From contig PAZC01000049.1 in the NCBI GenBank assembly GCA_002716045.1, forward strand, positions 1-43,928: DNA of 43,928 nucleotides. The letters run 5' to 3'. Each line of letters opens with the position of its first letter. Position 1 is the stretch's first letter. The stretch comes from Opitutia bacterium (lineage in GTDB: Bacteria > Verrucomicrobiota > Verrucomicrobiia > Opitutales > Seribacteraceae). This document shows, piece by piece, positions 7,153 to 16,275 of the stretch. The notes under the pieces were generated by a model, which ran no database searches, had not been told where the DNA came from, and worked only from the letters and a program-made list of their open reading frames with translations. The translations under genes were made by a program, and so were the position numbers.

Positions 7153-8526
7153 TCAGGCGATTATCTTGTGGGCCACTTTGCCGAATACGTCGGTCAGGCG
7201 GAAGTCGCGCCCGGCGTAGTTGTAGGTCAGGCGGGTGTGGTCGAGACCTAGCAAGTGAAGCATGGTGGCATGCAGGTCGTGAAAGTTCATTTTGCCATCC
7301 ACCGCCGCTATGCCATGTTCGTCGGTGGCGCCGTGGCGCATGCCGCCTTGCACGCCGCCGCCGGCCATCCAGAAACTAAATCCTGTTGAATTGTGGTCGC
7401 GTCCGTCGGGGCGCTTGACGTGTGGTGTGCGACCAAATTCGCCGCCCCAGACCACTAGGGTGTCTTCCAGCATGCCGCGTTGAGCCAAGTCGGTCAGGAG
7501 AGCGGCCAGTGGTTGGTCGGTAGCCTCGCAGTTGGACTGGAGTCTTCCTCGCAGACCGTTGTGCTGGTCCCAACTGGAGTGAGTGATCTCGATGTATCGC
7601 ACGCCTGCCTCGGCCATGCGGCGAGCGAGCAGGCACTGGCGCCCGAAGTCGTTAGTCTTCGCCGCGTTGACTCCGTACAGGTCGAGCATGCTTTGGGGCT
7701 CGTCGGAAAGATCGAGCAACTCGGGCACACTGGACTGCATGCGGTAGGCGAGCTCATAGGACTTGATGACACCGTCGATGCGTTGATCCGATGGCTTCTC
7801 TTTCCGCAGGTTTTGATTCATCGACTGGATGAGGTCGATCTGCTTGCGCTGAAGCCCGGCGGCCAAGCTCTTGTTGCCAAGGTTGCCTATGGTGGCGTTC
7901 GAAACATCGTCGTTGAGGTTGCCGACCGCGGTGCCTTGGTAGACAGCTGGCATGAATGCGCTACCGTAGTTCTGGGCCCCACCTACGCGGGTGGGCGGCT
8001 TGATCGTTACAAATCCGGGCAGGTCTTGGGTTTCGGCGCCGAGGCCGTAGCTCACCCAGGCTCCCACGCTGGGCCGCACGAACTGGAAGCTGCCGGTATG
8101 GAGCTGGACAAAGCATTGTGGGTGGACCGGAACGTCCGCATTCATGCCGTTGAGCAGGCAGAGCTTGTCGGCGTGCTTGGAGAGGTGGGGAAAGAGTTCG
8201 GAAATGGGCAAACCGCTCTTGCCGTGCTTTTTGAACTTGAATGGACTGCCGAGCAACTTGCGATTGCCGAACCCGGCGGTCTTGCCTTCGTCTCGCAACA
8301 GATTGGGCTTGTGGTCGAAGGTATCGACGTGGGAGGGCCCACCGCGCATGCAGGCGAAGATCACCCGCTTGGCCCGGGCCGGAAAGTGGGGACCGCGCGG
8401 AGCGGTGCTGCTGGCCGCTAGAGCTTGCTCGGTGGCTAGTCCTGCAAAGGCCAGGTAGCCGAAACCGGTCGAGATCGTCTTGAGGGCGTCTCGCCGGCTA
8501 TAGTTCGATAAAATGGATTCGTTCAT
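7153..8526 (-). CDS. DUF1501 protein, Tat-exported (module 1)
   Basis: This 457-residue protein has a Tat signal with the twin arginines in YSRRDALK (Arg11-Arg12), followed by a hydrophobic stretch to about residue 38. The body is typical of DUF1501, a family with an alkaline-phosphatase/sulfatase-like fold: AKRVIFACMRGGPSHVDTFD near residue 52, ITHSSWDQHNG in the middle, then VVWGGEFGRTP and GRDHNSTGFSFWMAGGG toward the end. Those Asp, His and Glu clusters suggest metal binding, though no activity is established for the family. It is the last gene of a minus-strand run after the DUF1549/DUF1553 protein and a PQQ-like propeller, the usual PVC arrangement, and is presumably functionally tied to them. 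Confidence 0.92.
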   Translation of the reverse strand: MNESILSNYSRRDALKTISTGFGYLAFAGLATEQALAASSTAPRGPHFPARAKRVIFACMRGGPSHVDTFDHKPNLLRDEGKTAGFGNRKLLGSPFKFKKHGKSGLPISELFPHLSKHADKLCLLNGMNADVPVHPQCFVQLHTGSFQFVRPSVGAWVSYGLGAETQDLPGFVTIKPPTRVGGAQNYGSAFMPAVYQGTAVGNLNDDVSNATIGNLGNKSLAAGLQRKQIDLIQSMNQNLRKEKPSDQRIDGVIKSYELAYRMQSSVPELLDLSDEPQSMLDLYGVNAAKTNDFGRQCLLARRMAEAGVRYIEITHSSWDQHNGLRGRLQSNCEATDQPLAALLTDLAQRGMLEDTLVVWGGEFGRTPHVKRPDGRDHNSTGFSFWMAGGGVQGGMRHGATDEHGIAAVDGKMNFHDLHATMLHLLGLDHTRLTYNYAGRDFRLTDVFGKVAHKIIA

Positions 8527-8565
8527 GCGATTTCTCCTTTATCATTCAAATAAACCCAAGTTGCT

Positions 8566-9828
8566 TCAAGACCCTTTTATGCAAACCAAGCGATTGAAGA
8601 GACGAAGGTAGAGGTTGCCGTTGGCGAGGGCAGGGGTGGAATGGCAGATTTCGTCGAGATCATTCACTGCCAGTTGGCGAAACTCCTCGGCGTCGGCGAT
8701 GGCGACTACCTTGCCGTAAGCGGATACGCAGAAAATGGTGTTACCGGCACACACCGGTGAGCCGTAAAAGGTATCTTTGACGCCTTCCACCCGCGCTTTC
8801 CAAACCACCTTGCCGGTTTTGGGCCGCAGGCAGGTCACGACTCCGTTGTCAGCCCACAGGTAGAGTCGATCCTTAGTGAGGAGCGGTGTTGGGATGTGGG
8901 GCACGGTATCCTCGAGTCGCCATATTTCCTTTGCTTTGCCGTCCTTGCTGGCAGAGGCGGGGCGTATGGCGACAAGGTGCTTGTCCAATGTGGTGAACCC
9001 GCACACGCTGAGCACGAGATCACCTGCCACAATGGGAGAGGATATGGCTCGTTCGGCATGGGGGCGACCGAAGACGGAGAGTTCCCAAAGGGGTTTTCCT
9101 TTTTGTGGATCCACGCTGGTCACGCCCAACCACCAGTTAGTGAAGATGAGTTCCTTTTTGCCATTGGGCGCCGAGTAAACGCAGGGTGTGGAGAAGGTCA
9201 GGCGTTTGCTGTCTCGGGGGATTTTCCAACGGGTCTCACCTGTCTTCTTGTCTATCCCCAAAAGAAAGCCGCCGCCTTTCTCTATGTCGTTTGGGAGTAC
9301 CACCAAGTCCTCGTGCACGATGGGCGATACGCCGAAACCATGGTTGCCGATGACTTTGCCATAGTTTCCCTGCCAGAGTTGCTTTCCCTTGTGTGATAGA
9401 GCAGTCACTTTCAGTTCGGTTTGGTTGCCCCATGCCACGTAGACCGCGTCAGCGTCGACCGCCGGCGTGCTGCTGGCGAAACTATTTCTCTTGTTCGCCT
9501 TGTGCGTCTTGAAAGGGAACGCCTTGGTCCAAAGCATCTTGCCTGACAAAGCATCAACGCAGACCACGAGACGCTCGGCTCCCTTGTCTCTGGCTGCGTT
9601 CAGGAATATCTTGTCACCCCAGACCGCGGGTGATCCGTGGCCATCCCCGGGTAGCTCGGCTTCCCAGCGAAAGGCGTCCTTTGTCCATTTCGCGGGGATT
9701 TGGAATTCGGCTGTGCCGGCTCCGTTGGGTCCGCGAAAGCGAGGCCAGCTATTTTTGTCCTCGGCCCAGAGATTGATGTTTCCGAGAAGGGGCAAGGATA
9801 GTACGCAAGCTACGAAGCGGCTTTTCAT
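8566..9828 (-). CDS. Secreted PQQ-like beta-propeller protein (module 1)
   Basis: Starting at 9828, the protein has 420 residues and opens with a signal peptide (MKSRFVACV to LWA-ED). The longer frame to 9900 would overlap the upstream gene and is rejected. After the subfamily signature WPRFRGPNGAG, propeller blades recur with signatures such as VDALSGKMLW, IDKKTGETRW, VDPQKGKPLW and LRPKTGKVVW. It is closest in pattern to the protein at 12973-14208: both share RFRGPNG, an LPGxGHxSPxxWG segment and an NSFASxTPAVDAD segment. It sits between the DUF1549/DUF1553 gene (16-nt gap) and the DUF1501 gene (39-nt gap), indicating one transcript. A scaffold or non-catalytic propeller is likely; no metal or PQQ ligands can be assigned. 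Confidence 0.87.
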   Translation of the reverse strand: MKSRFVACVLSLPLLGNINLWAEDKNSWPRFRGPNGAGTAEFQIPAKWTKDAFRWEAELPGDGHGSPAVWGDKIFLNAARDKGAERLVVCVDALSGKMLWTKAFPFKTHKANKRNSFASSTPAVDADAVYVAWGNQTELKVTALSHKGKQLWQGNYGKVIGNHGFGVSPIVHEDLVVLPNDIEKGGGFLLGIDKKTGETRWKIPRDSKRLTFSTPCVYSAPNGKKELIFTNWWLGVTSVDPQKGKPLWELSVFGRPHAERAISSPIVAGDLVLSVCGFTTLDKHLVAIRPASASKDGKAKEIWRLEDTVPHIPTPLLTKDRLYLWADNGVVTCLRPKTGKVVWKARVEGVKDTFYGSPVCAGNTIFCVSAYGKVVAIADAEEFRQLAVNDLDEICHSTPALANGNLYLRLFNRLVCIKGS

Positions 9829-9844
9829 GATACTTCGTATCGAA

Positions 9845-12331
9845 TTAATCGAGGTAGCGGAATTCGGCGCTGGCGAAGATGGCGTGGCAAAGGTGGGCAA
9901 GTGAGTCTTGTGCCGCGTTGTCTCCTTTGGCCGCGAGCGCTTCCTGATGAAATTTCATGGCTTGTGCGAGTTCGTTGTCGCTCGGTGAGCGAGCCAAGGC
10001 GCGTTGATAGGCTTTGGCCACGAGTGTTTCGGTGGCGGTGTTTTCCTCGGTGAGCAGGCTTTCGGCCATGGCCTTGGCTTGTTCGATGACAAAGGGCGAA
10101 TTCAAGAGGAAGAGGGCTTGGGCCGGCACCGTGGTTTCTTGTCGTCGACCTACGATCATGCTCGGTTCGGCGAAATCAAAGGCTCGCAGGAATTCGGGCA
10201 GGTGATTGCGGACTATGGGAAGGTAAACACTTCGATGCGTGACGTTTTCAAGTGCGTTTCGTGGGATTGTTATGCCGCGCCCGATATTGCCGTTTCCCAC
10301 CTTGGCCACCACCGATTTTTCGACTGGGTCGAGTTCCAGTTGACCTGATGCCGCGAGGATTGCGTCGCGCAGGGCCTCAGCTTCTAGTCGTTTTACGTTG
10401 GCCCGCCACAAGAGACGATTTTCGGGGTCCTTCCTGAAGTTCTCCGGGCTTTCGTTGGAGGCCAGTCGATAGGCGCGGGCTAGGACGATTTCCCGAATCA
10501 TTTTCTTGACCGACCAACCGTTCGCCTGGAAGCGAAGGGCGAGATGATCGAGCAGTTCGGGATGGGAGGGGGTTTCGCCGGAAGCGCCGAAATTATCCAC
10601 TGTGCGCACGATGCCTTGTCCAAAGAGGTGATGCCATATGCGGTTCACCATGACGCGGGCTGCCAGTGGGTTGTCCTTGTGCGTGAGCCATTCTGCGAGT
10701 TGCAGACGACCGCTTTGCTCCAAGTTGGGTCGAGGGGCCTTGGGTACAGGCAAAACGGTAAGGTAATCACGTTTTATGGTAGCCCCCAGTGTATCGACGT
10801 CTCCGCGCAGGTGTACCCGGACGTCAAAGGGTTCTCCACCGTCCTGCACGCCCATGGCGTACTCTGGCGCAGGGGGAGCATTTTTCCTCATCTCCTTGAT
10901 TTGAGCGTTGGTTTCGCGCACCTCTTCGGCGCATTCCTCCATCTTGGCCTGCATGCCCTCCTCGTCTTTTTTGCCCTTCAGTAAACTGAGCTGCTTCTGG
11001 GCCTTTTTCAATTGCTTGTCGAGGGCCGCTATTTTTTGGCGGTGCTTGTCCAGTTTCGCCTTCATTTCCTTGGCGTTTTCGCCCATCGGGATCAAGGTGC
11101 CGACTTGGCGGTTGCCGTTTCCACCCTTGGTGCCGTACATGGTTTTCGTGCTTCTGAACATACCAGCCATGGCGTAGTAATCCTCGGTCGTTATGGGATC
11201 GAACTTGTGGTCATGGCAACGGGCGCAGGAAACACTAAGCCCGAGGGTGGCCCGTGTCGCGACGTCGATTTGCTCGTCCACCACGTCCATCAGGAAAATG
11301 GCCTTGTTGCGCTGGTTGAGGGATTTCGGGCCCATGGCAAGGAAACCGGTTGCCACGATAAGTTCTTCTTCCTGCTTGGCGTCTTGCGGAGCCATCAAGT
11401 CTCCCGCAACTTGTTCCTTGATGAATTGATCGTAAGGCTTGTCCTGGTTGAAGGACTTTATGACGTAATCGCGATATCGCCAAGCGTGCGGGTAGGTGAA
11501 GTTGCGCTCCATTCCGGTGGATTCGGCATAGCGTGCGACGTCCATCCAGTGTCTGCCCCAGCGTTCGCCGAATTGGCGGGAGGCAAGCAATTCGTCGACC
11601 ACTTTCTGGAAGGCCTTGCTTGAATCGTCTGCGAGGAAAGCTTTCATTTGGGCCGGTGTTGGAGGCAGGCCGATCAAGTCGAAATAAAGTCGCCGCAGGA
11701 GAGTGGGCTTAGAGGCATCCTTGACGGGACGCAAACCGGTGGCTTCCAATTTTGCGAGTATGAAGCGATCGATGTCCGATTGACTCCAGTCGGCCTTCTT
11801 TGGATGCGGCACCTTGTGTGTTTCGGGCTTTTGGAAGGCCCAGAAGGAGCGCGCTTTGTCCCAATCGAATTTTTTCTTCCAGTCGGTGGCGGGCTTTTTT
11901 TCCACAAGCGCATTGGGCTCTGTGGCCTCGGGGTAGGGAAGTTTTATTTGCACCCAAGCGCCCAAGGACTTGAGCTCGGCGACCGTCAGCAGCTTGGCGA
12001 GAGGTGGATGGATACGCTCTTTTTCGATATGCTTCAGTCGTACCACCTGAAACAGTCTCGTCTGGGCCAACTTGGCGCCTGGCAGAGCCACTGGTTTGCC
12101 CGAGTTGCCTCCCTCGATGAACCCTTTGCGGTGATCGAGGCGAAGTCCGCCTTCCAGCTTCTTTGCCTTGTCCGAGTGGCACTCGAAACAATGCTTTGCC
12201 AGAATGGGGCGAATTTTCTTTTCGAAGAAAGCGATGTGCTGTGGCTTGAAGGTTTGCCCGTTGGCACCCACGGCGGCAACACAGCTTAGGAGGATCAGCG
12301 ATCCAACAAATCTTTTAGCGGTGCTCATCAT
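9845..12331 (-). CDS. PSCyt1-DUF1549-DUF1553 haem protein (module 1)
   Basis: The 828-residue exported protein is of the Planctomycete-type cytochrome family. A signal peptide covers about residues 1-25. The PSCyt1 domain follows with one haem c site, Cys48-x-x-Cys51-His52 (CFECH), in the context RPILAKHCFECHSDKAKKLEGGLRLD. DUF1549 (PSCyt2) begins near residue 183 (DIDRFILAKLEATGL) and includes ERWGRHWMDVARYAES and a second Cys-His site, CARCHDH. A charged coiled-coil linker precedes DUF1553 (PSD1), which starts near residue 555 with NPLAARVMVNRIWHHLFG. The function is unproven; a haem-linked exported enzyme acting with its DUF1501 partner is the usual inference. It heads the three-gene module. 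ATG codons at 12331 and 12328 are both possible starts. Confidence 0.93.
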   Translation of the reverse strand: MMSTAKRFVGSLILLSCVAAVGANGQTFKPQHIAFFEKKIRPILAKHCFECHSDKAKKLEGGLRLDHRKGFIEGGNSGKPVALPGAKLAQTRLFQVVRLKHIEKERIHPPLAKLLTVAELKSLGAWVQIKLPYPEATEPNALVEKKPATDWKKKFDWDKARSFWAFQKPETHKVPHPKKADWSQSDIDRFILAKLEATGLRPVKDASKPTLLRRLYFDLIGLPPTPAQMKAFLADDSSKAFQKVVDELLASRQFGERWGRHWMDVARYAESTGMERNFTYPHAWRYRDYVIKSFNQDKPYDQFIKEQVAGDLMAPQDAKQEEELIVATGFLAMGPKSLNQRNKAIFLMDVVDEQIDVATRATLGLSVSCARCHDHKFDPITTEDYYAMAGMFRSTKTMYGTKGGNGNRQVGTLIPMGENAKEMKAKLDKHRQKIAALDKQLKKAQKQLSLLKGKKDEEGMQAKMEECAEEVRETNAQIKEMRKNAPPAPEYAMGVQDGGEPFDVRVHLRGDVDTLGATIKRDYLTVLPVPKAPRPNLEQSGRLQLAEWLTHKDNPLAARVMVNRIWHHLFGQGIVRTVDNFGASGETPSHPELLDHLALRFQANGWSVKKMIREIVLARAYRLASNESPENFRKDPENRLLWRANVKRLEAEALRDAILAASGQLELDPVEKSVVAKVGNGNIGRGITIPRNALENVTHRSVYLPIVRNHLPEFLRAFDFAEPSMIVGRRQETTVPAQALFLLNSPFVIEQAKAMAESLLTEENTATETLVAKAYQRALARSPSDNELAQAMKFHQEALAAKGDNAAQDSLAHLCHAIFASAEFRYLD

Positions 12332-12341
12332 TATACGCTGC

Positions 12342-12351
12342 TTGCGCGCAA
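12342..12351. repeat. Palindrome TTGCGCGCAA
   Basis: A perfect 10-bp palindrome lies 11 nt upstream of the DUF1549/DUF1553 start codon. It shares its half site with TTGCGC-A-GCGCAA at 34081-34093. It could be an operator half-site pair or chance; nothing else supports a role. Confidence 0.25.
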
Positions 12352-12361
12352 TCCGTAACCA

Positions 12362-12376
12362 ATAGCCAAAGGCTAT
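12362..12376. terminator. ATAGCC-AAA-GGCTAT hairpin between minus-strand genes
   Basis: A perfect 6-bp stem with a 3-nt loop sits 25 nt beyond the stop of the 12401-12904 gene and 31 nt before the next start. It may separate that gene from module 1. There is no U tract, so confidence is low. Confidence 0.3.
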
Positions 12377-12400
12377 GTAATTAGGACATTGTGAGAAATT

Positions 12401-12904
12401 CTACTTCAGGGCGCCCTCAACCATACCCTTCATCTTGTCGGCGTTCGCCTGGACGGCGGCCTCGGGGCCAGTCATCTTGACGAAGATGGCTCCCTCTTTT
12501 CCCTCTATGATGGCTCCGAGCAAAGCGTACCCCTCCTTCGGGGTCTTGGGGCCGAAGGGCCTGCCACTCATGAATGTCCCGGTGGCCTTGGCATAGGTGA
12601 CTTTCACGCCGCCCACTTCCTTGGTTTCCACTTTCTTGTTCTTGGCCCCCTGAAACTGACCCATCCAACGGTCCACGTTGGCTTTTACGCCGCCTCCGCC
12701 GCCGGGACCAAAATAAAAGAAGACCACCTCCGCATCACCTGCGGAGAATTGGGCTTTACGCATGGAGGAGCTGGGAGGGGAAGCCTTCCAGCCTTGCGGG
12801 GCGCCAAAAGCATAGCCCGCAACCTTGACCTTTTCGGCTGCGTTTATCTCTGAGCCCATGCAAAGCAACAGGCCCGCTAACAACGAAAGCAGTTTATTTT
12901 GCAT
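12401..12904 (-). CDS. Small secreted protein, unknown family
   Basis: The start at 12904 gives 167 residues: a signal peptide (MQNKLLSLLAGLLLCMG to INAA) and a globular domain of about 145 residues. Features include FGAPQGWK near the start, a hexa-glycine-like turn (GPGGGGGVKANVDRW), a threonine/glycine-rich strand (VTYAKATGTFMSGRPFG) and EGAIFVKMTGPEA near the end. The amphipathic strand pattern with a closing helix (ANADKMKGMVEGAL) suggests a small alpha/beta domain that might bind a ligand, but I do not recognise a family. It lies between a PQQ-like propeller (68 nt upstream) and the haem protein of module 1, all on the minus strand, so it may belong to the same exported system. Confidence 0.75.
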   Translation of the reverse strand: MQNKLLSLLAGLLLCMGSEINAAEKVKVAGYAFGAPQGWKASPPSSSMRKAQFSAGDAEVVFFYFGPGGGGGVKANVDRWMGQFQGAKNKKVETKEVGGVKVTYAKATGTFMSGRPFGPKTPKEGYALLGAIIEGKEGAIFVKMTGPEAAVQANADKMKGMVEGALK

Positions 12905-12972
12905 GTATGAATTGTCGCCCCGCTTGTTCCGTGAGTCAATGGTAATGCCGAACCTCGGATAAACTTGAGTTT

Positions 12973-14208
12973 TCACCTCTTTTTCTTGGCGGTAAGCCTG
13001 AATAGCTGTGAGTAAGTGCGGAAATAAATACTGTCGTTGGCCACCGCCGGTGTATTGTAGGTGAGTTCGCCCAGCTTGCTTTTCCCCAACACCTCGAATT
13101 TTGCAGTGGGAGAGAGGCAAACGACCAGACCGTCTCGGGCAACCGCGTAGATGACTTCTCCAACGAGGACGGGAGACGCGAAGTAATTGCCACCGAGGCG
13201 TTCGAGCCAATTCATTTCGCCAGAAGCCAAGTCGAGACAGGAGGCTATACCGCCGTCGGTGATCAAGAAGAGCAGATCTCCCTTGGCGATGGAGGTTGGG
13301 ACATAGGGAATGTTTCTTTTGAGAGAGTAGGCCACGGTGGGTTTGCCTCGTCCGCTTTTCGGCGGGATCACAGAAGCAAAGCGACTGGCCCGCCCGCCGG
13401 ACCCGCAACTGGCGAAAAACCTACCGTTGGCGGGGTAGGGTGATGAGACACTTCGCAGGTCGAGTGTATCGGGCCCGGTTTCCCAAAGAATTTTGCCTGT
13501 CTTGGCTTCGACGCCAAAGCAGCCATGGGCCATGGAGCTAGTGACGAACTGAAGTGGCCCGTCCTTCGGTTGGTAGACGCAGGGAGTGGAGGAAGAAGGT
13601 TTGGCGGAGGAGCGTTTGGTTTTCCACTTCGTCTTGCCTGTCTTGCGCTCAACCGCGATTACGCTGCTCTTGCCGTAATGATCATGGGTGAGTACCACGA
13701 GTTCGCCATGTACGGTGGGTGAAAACCCGTTTCCGTGTTGGGTTTCATATCCGCCGAAGTCTCGCCGCCAAAGCAACTTTCCGTCATGGTCGAAGCAAAG
13801 CAGGTCGTTGCTTTCCTTGGTGGTCCAGCTGACGTAGAGCTGGTCAGCGTCTACGGCGGGCGTTGCCGAGGCAAAGCTGTTGAACTTGTGGTGCGGATAT
13901 TTGGCGGACTGTAATTTTTTCTGCCAGATCTTTTCTCCGTTTATGGCATCGTAGCAGAGAACGTATTGGGCTCCGTCGCCCTCGTCGGCGCAAGTGGTGA
14001 AGAGACGCTCGCCCCAAAGTACGGGCGAGGCGTGGCCCACACCGGGCAACTTCACTTTCCACGCGTAGTCCTTGTCGGTCCATTGGACGGGCAATCCCTT
14101 GGCTTGGCCATGGCCGGTGCCGTTGGGGCCGCGAAAACGCGTCCATTCGTCGTCCTCGGCGAATATACCGATGCCGCTCAAGGCGAGGACGAGGACGATC
14201 GCTCTCAT
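12973..14208 (-). CDS. Secreted PQQ-like beta-propeller protein
   Basis: The 411-residue product has a short signal peptide (MRAIVLVLALSGIGIFA) and then the signature WTRFRGPNGTGHG. Blade motifs follow: YDAINGEKIW, FDHDGKLLW, VERKTGKTKW, VEAKTGKILW, LDLASGEMNW. Segments LPGVGHASPVLWG and NSFASATPAVDAD place it in the same subfamily as the propeller of module 1. It ends in a basic tail (RLTAKKKR). It follows the 14258-15490 propeller with a 49-nt gap, so the pair is probably one transcript. Propellers of this group are extracytoplasmic; no catalytic residues can be assigned. Confidence 0.86.
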   Translation of the reverse strand: MRAIVLVLALSGIGIFAEDDEWTRFRGPNGTGHGQAKGLPVQWTDKDYAWKVKLPGVGHASPVLWGERLFTTCADEGDGAQYVLCYDAINGEKIWQKKLQSAKYPHHKFNSFASATPAVDADQLYVSWTTKESNDLLCFDHDGKLLWRRDFGGYETQHGNGFSPTVHGELVVLTHDHYGKSSVIAVERKTGKTKWKTKRSSAKPSSSTPCVYQPKDGPLQFVTSSMAHGCFGVEAKTGKILWETGPDTLDLRSVSSPYPANGRFFASCGSGGRASRFASVIPPKSGRGKPTVAYSLKRNIPYVPTSIAKGDLLFLITDGGIASCLDLASGEMNWLERLGGNYFASPVLVGEVIYAVARDGLVVCLSPTAKFEVLGKSKLGELTYNTPAVANDSIYFRTYSQLFRLTAKKKR

Positions 14209-14257
14209 GCCGAACCCTGTTTTGCAGGATGAAACCTATACATTCGGGCGGGGCCCT

Positions 14258-15490
14258 TTATTTCTTTACGTCGAAACAGAAGAGCAGTTCCTGGTCTCGG
14301 AGGTAGAGACGGCCGTTGGCAATGACGGGATGCGTCCAGATCTTGCCTCTGGAGCTGCGTTGCTTGGTTTGGGGGTCCAGCTTGAAGCGGCCGTGTTCTT
14401 TCCATCCTTCGGTGGATGCTTCGATCAGTACAATGGAGCCATCGCCTTCCGCTTGGCAGTAGAATCGCCCGTCGGCATAGGAAATGGCTCCTTTGCCAAG
14501 GGATTTTTTGTCATTCCACTTTATGTCTCCGCTCTTGAAATTCTGGCATACCCAACCGTATCCGTCCGAGTAGCCGAACAAATGATCCTTCAACTTGATT
14601 ACACCGCCATGATGATTCTTCATGTTCTTGTTGTCATAGACGTCCTTGGCCCCATTCGCGACCAGTTGAACCAGTTTGCATCCCACGCCATAGCCTGAAG
14701 AAATATAGACGTGTCCATCATGATGGATGGGGGTCGGTATGACGGCGGTGCGTCCGGGCCATGGTGATTTCCAGACCACGGCGCCGTCATCGGCTTTCAC
14801 CCCGACCAGATTCTTCATCACCAGTTGAACGTATTGGCGCACGCCACCATGTTCTATCACGATGGGCGAGGAATACTGGGCGCCGTCTGTGAATGCCTTG
14901 GAGCGCCATAAAATCTTGCCGGTATTTGCATCAAGGGCGGCCAATGCGCCTCCCTTTCCACCGGGGGTGCAGATGACACGTCCCTGATCCACCAGCACGG
15001 ATTCAGTGTAGCCCCAACCGGGCACTTTTCCTCCCAAGTCTCCGGTTAAGCTGACGGACCATGCCTTTTTGCCTGTCTTGGAGTCCACGCAGGCAAGATT
15101 GCCGCTGCCTCCCAGAACGTAGATTCGTCCATTGGCCACAGTGGGGCAGGAGCGGGGCCCGTCGCCCCAACTGTTCTTGAGCAATGGCCCCACTTCGACT
15201 TTCCAGAGCGATTTCCCCGAGTTCGCGTCGAAGGCGAGCAAATGTTCCTTGTCTCCAAAGGCCCCCATCGTGAAGAGCTTGCCTTCCACCACCGAGAAAG
15301 AAGAGTATCCCAGCCCGGCTTCCTTGCTCAGCCAAATGCGCTTGGGTCCTCCGGAAGGCCATTTTTGCAAGAGGCCGGTTTCGGTGGAGATGGAGGTGCG
15401 GTCGGCTCCGCGCCAACCAGTCCAATCTTCTGCATGCATAATGAGGGTTGAGGCAAAGGCAGTTAAAATCGTAAACAAGGTAGTTTTCAT
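14258..15490 (-). CDS. Secreted PQQ-like beta-propeller protein
   Basis: This 410-residue protein has a signal peptide (residues 1-20, ending MHA) and the start WTGWRGADRTS. Blades show FDANSGKSLW, VDSKTGKKAW, LDANTGKILW and VKADDGAVVW. It shares the LGYSSFSVVEGKLFT segment with LGFSSFSVAGGLAYT of the 4757-6028 protein, and both have a GDGPRS(C/T)P motif, so the two form a second propeller subfamily in this window. It is the first gene of the minus-strand run that continues through the propeller at 12973, the small secreted protein and module 1. A long T run on the plus strand at 15569-15577 lies upstream, with no clear promoter. Confidence 0.85.
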   Translation of the reverse strand: MKTTLFTILTAFASTLIMHAEDWTGWRGADRTSISTETGLLQKWPSGGPKRIWLSKEAGLGYSSFSVVEGKLFTMGAFGDKEHLLAFDANSGKSLWKVEVGPLLKNSWGDGPRSCPTVANGRIYVLGGSGNLACVDSKTGKKAWSVSLTGDLGGKVPGWGYTESVLVDQGRVICTPGGKGGALAALDANTGKILWRSKAFTDGAQYSSPIVIEHGGVRQYVQLVMKNLVGVKADDGAVVWKSPWPGRTAVIPTPIHHDGHVYISSGYGVGCKLVQLVANGAKDVYDNKNMKNHHGGVIKLKDHLFGYSDGYGWVCQNFKSGDIKWNDKKSLGKGAISYADGRFYCQAEGDGSIVLIEASTEGWKEHGRFKLDPQTKQRSSRGKIWTHPVIANGRLYLRDQELLFCFDVKK

Positions 15491-15605
15491 AGGTGGGTTG
15501 GTTGAACCGGTAAGGAAAATGTAAATAAATCTTCTAGGCAGAATTATCGCGAGTAAAGGGGAATAGCCTTTTTTTTTAGTCTTTCCCGAAGGAGGGCGCA
15601 GTGTT

Positions 15606-16169
15606 TCAGGTTTTGTCCTGAGGCGCCTTTTCGTCCTTGGCCCCCTTTTTTTCTTTTGTCATGGCGTTAGAGGACTGTTCCGACTTCGATTGCCTGGAAG
15701 CTTTGCGGGGCCCAAGCACCACCACAGTCAAGTAGAGCGTTACCACGAAAAATGAAAGTGGGACACCGCCGACATAGAGCAAGTGAGCAATGGCATCGGG
15801 ATGAGGGTTCAGGACGGAATGCACTTCGCCCCCGGCGCCGAGGCGGTAATACACCTTTACCTTCGATCCCGGTTCATGGGCGGCGGTGATGGCCCGCGCC
15901 TGAGACAACTCCTTTTTGGTGATCAAGTTTTGCCGATAATATTTTCCATAGACGACATGGCCGGCCGCCTCGAAAACATATCGCAGTCCGGGTGAAACGT
16001 GGTCGCCCGCGTCTTCCGCCTTGGCCCGAATGATTTCACCTTCGGCCACGCCATCGTAATGAAAGGTTTGGCTTTCTATTAGTTGGAGGCCGAATCTCCA
16101 GGCCAAGAAGCCTGATATGGTCAAGGCCACGGTTGCCGCCAAGGTGAACAAATGCAGAAATAGTTTCAT
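15606..16169 (-). CDS. DUF3592-family membrane protein
   Basis: With the ATG at 16169 the product has 187 residues; longer in-frame starts run into the divergent cytochrome gene. Membrane segment 1 spans about residues 6-27 (LHLFTLAATVALTISGFLAW). An exposed domain of about 90 residues has the DUF3592 pattern: EGEIIRA near its start, GLRYVFEAAGHVVYGKYY in the middle and PGSKVKVYYRLGAGGEVHSVL at the end. Segment 2 spans about 132-154 (LLYVGGVPLSFFVVTLYLTVVVLG), then comes a highly charged Lys/Glu cytoplasmic tail (about 30 residues). DUF3592 proteins have no established function. It is divergent from the di-haem cytochrome gene, with 106 nt between the starts. Confidence 0.75.
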   Translation of the reverse strand: MKLFLHLFTLAATVALTISGFLAWRFGLQLIESQTFHYDGVAEGEIIRAKAEDAGDHVSPGLRYVFEAAGHVVYGKYYRQNLITKKELSQARAITAAHEPGSKVKVYYRLGAGGEVHSVLNPHPDAIAHLLYVGGVPLSFFVVTLYLTVVVLGPRKASRQSKSEQSSNAMTKEKKGAKDEKAPQDKT

Positions 16170-16231
16170 CGGGTTCCAACTCCTAGGTTCACCTTGCTCA
16201 CTAGGCAACGTCGGAATGCGCTCCTTCGCGC

Positions 16232-16259
16232 TTGTGCCAACTGTCTGCGTAGCTAAGCT
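16232..16259 (+). promoter_or_regulatory. Weak promoter candidate for the cytochrome gene
   Basis: TTGTGC (16232-16237), a 16-nt spacer and TAAGCT (16254-16259). The -10 box ends 16 nt before the ATG at 16276, giving a leader of about 10 nt. Matches to consensus are modest. Confidence 0.2.
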
Positions 16260-16275
16260 AATTGAAGTGACTGCT

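Noticed and set aside
12905-13408. N-terminal extension of the small secreted protein through the neighbouring propeller gene
   Set aside because: The extension overlaps a conserved gene in another frame; the ATG at 12904 begins a clear signal peptide.
15569-15577. A run of nine T on the plus strand as an intrinsic terminator
   Set aside because: No stem precedes it, and the neighbouring genes run on the minus strand, where it reads as an A run.
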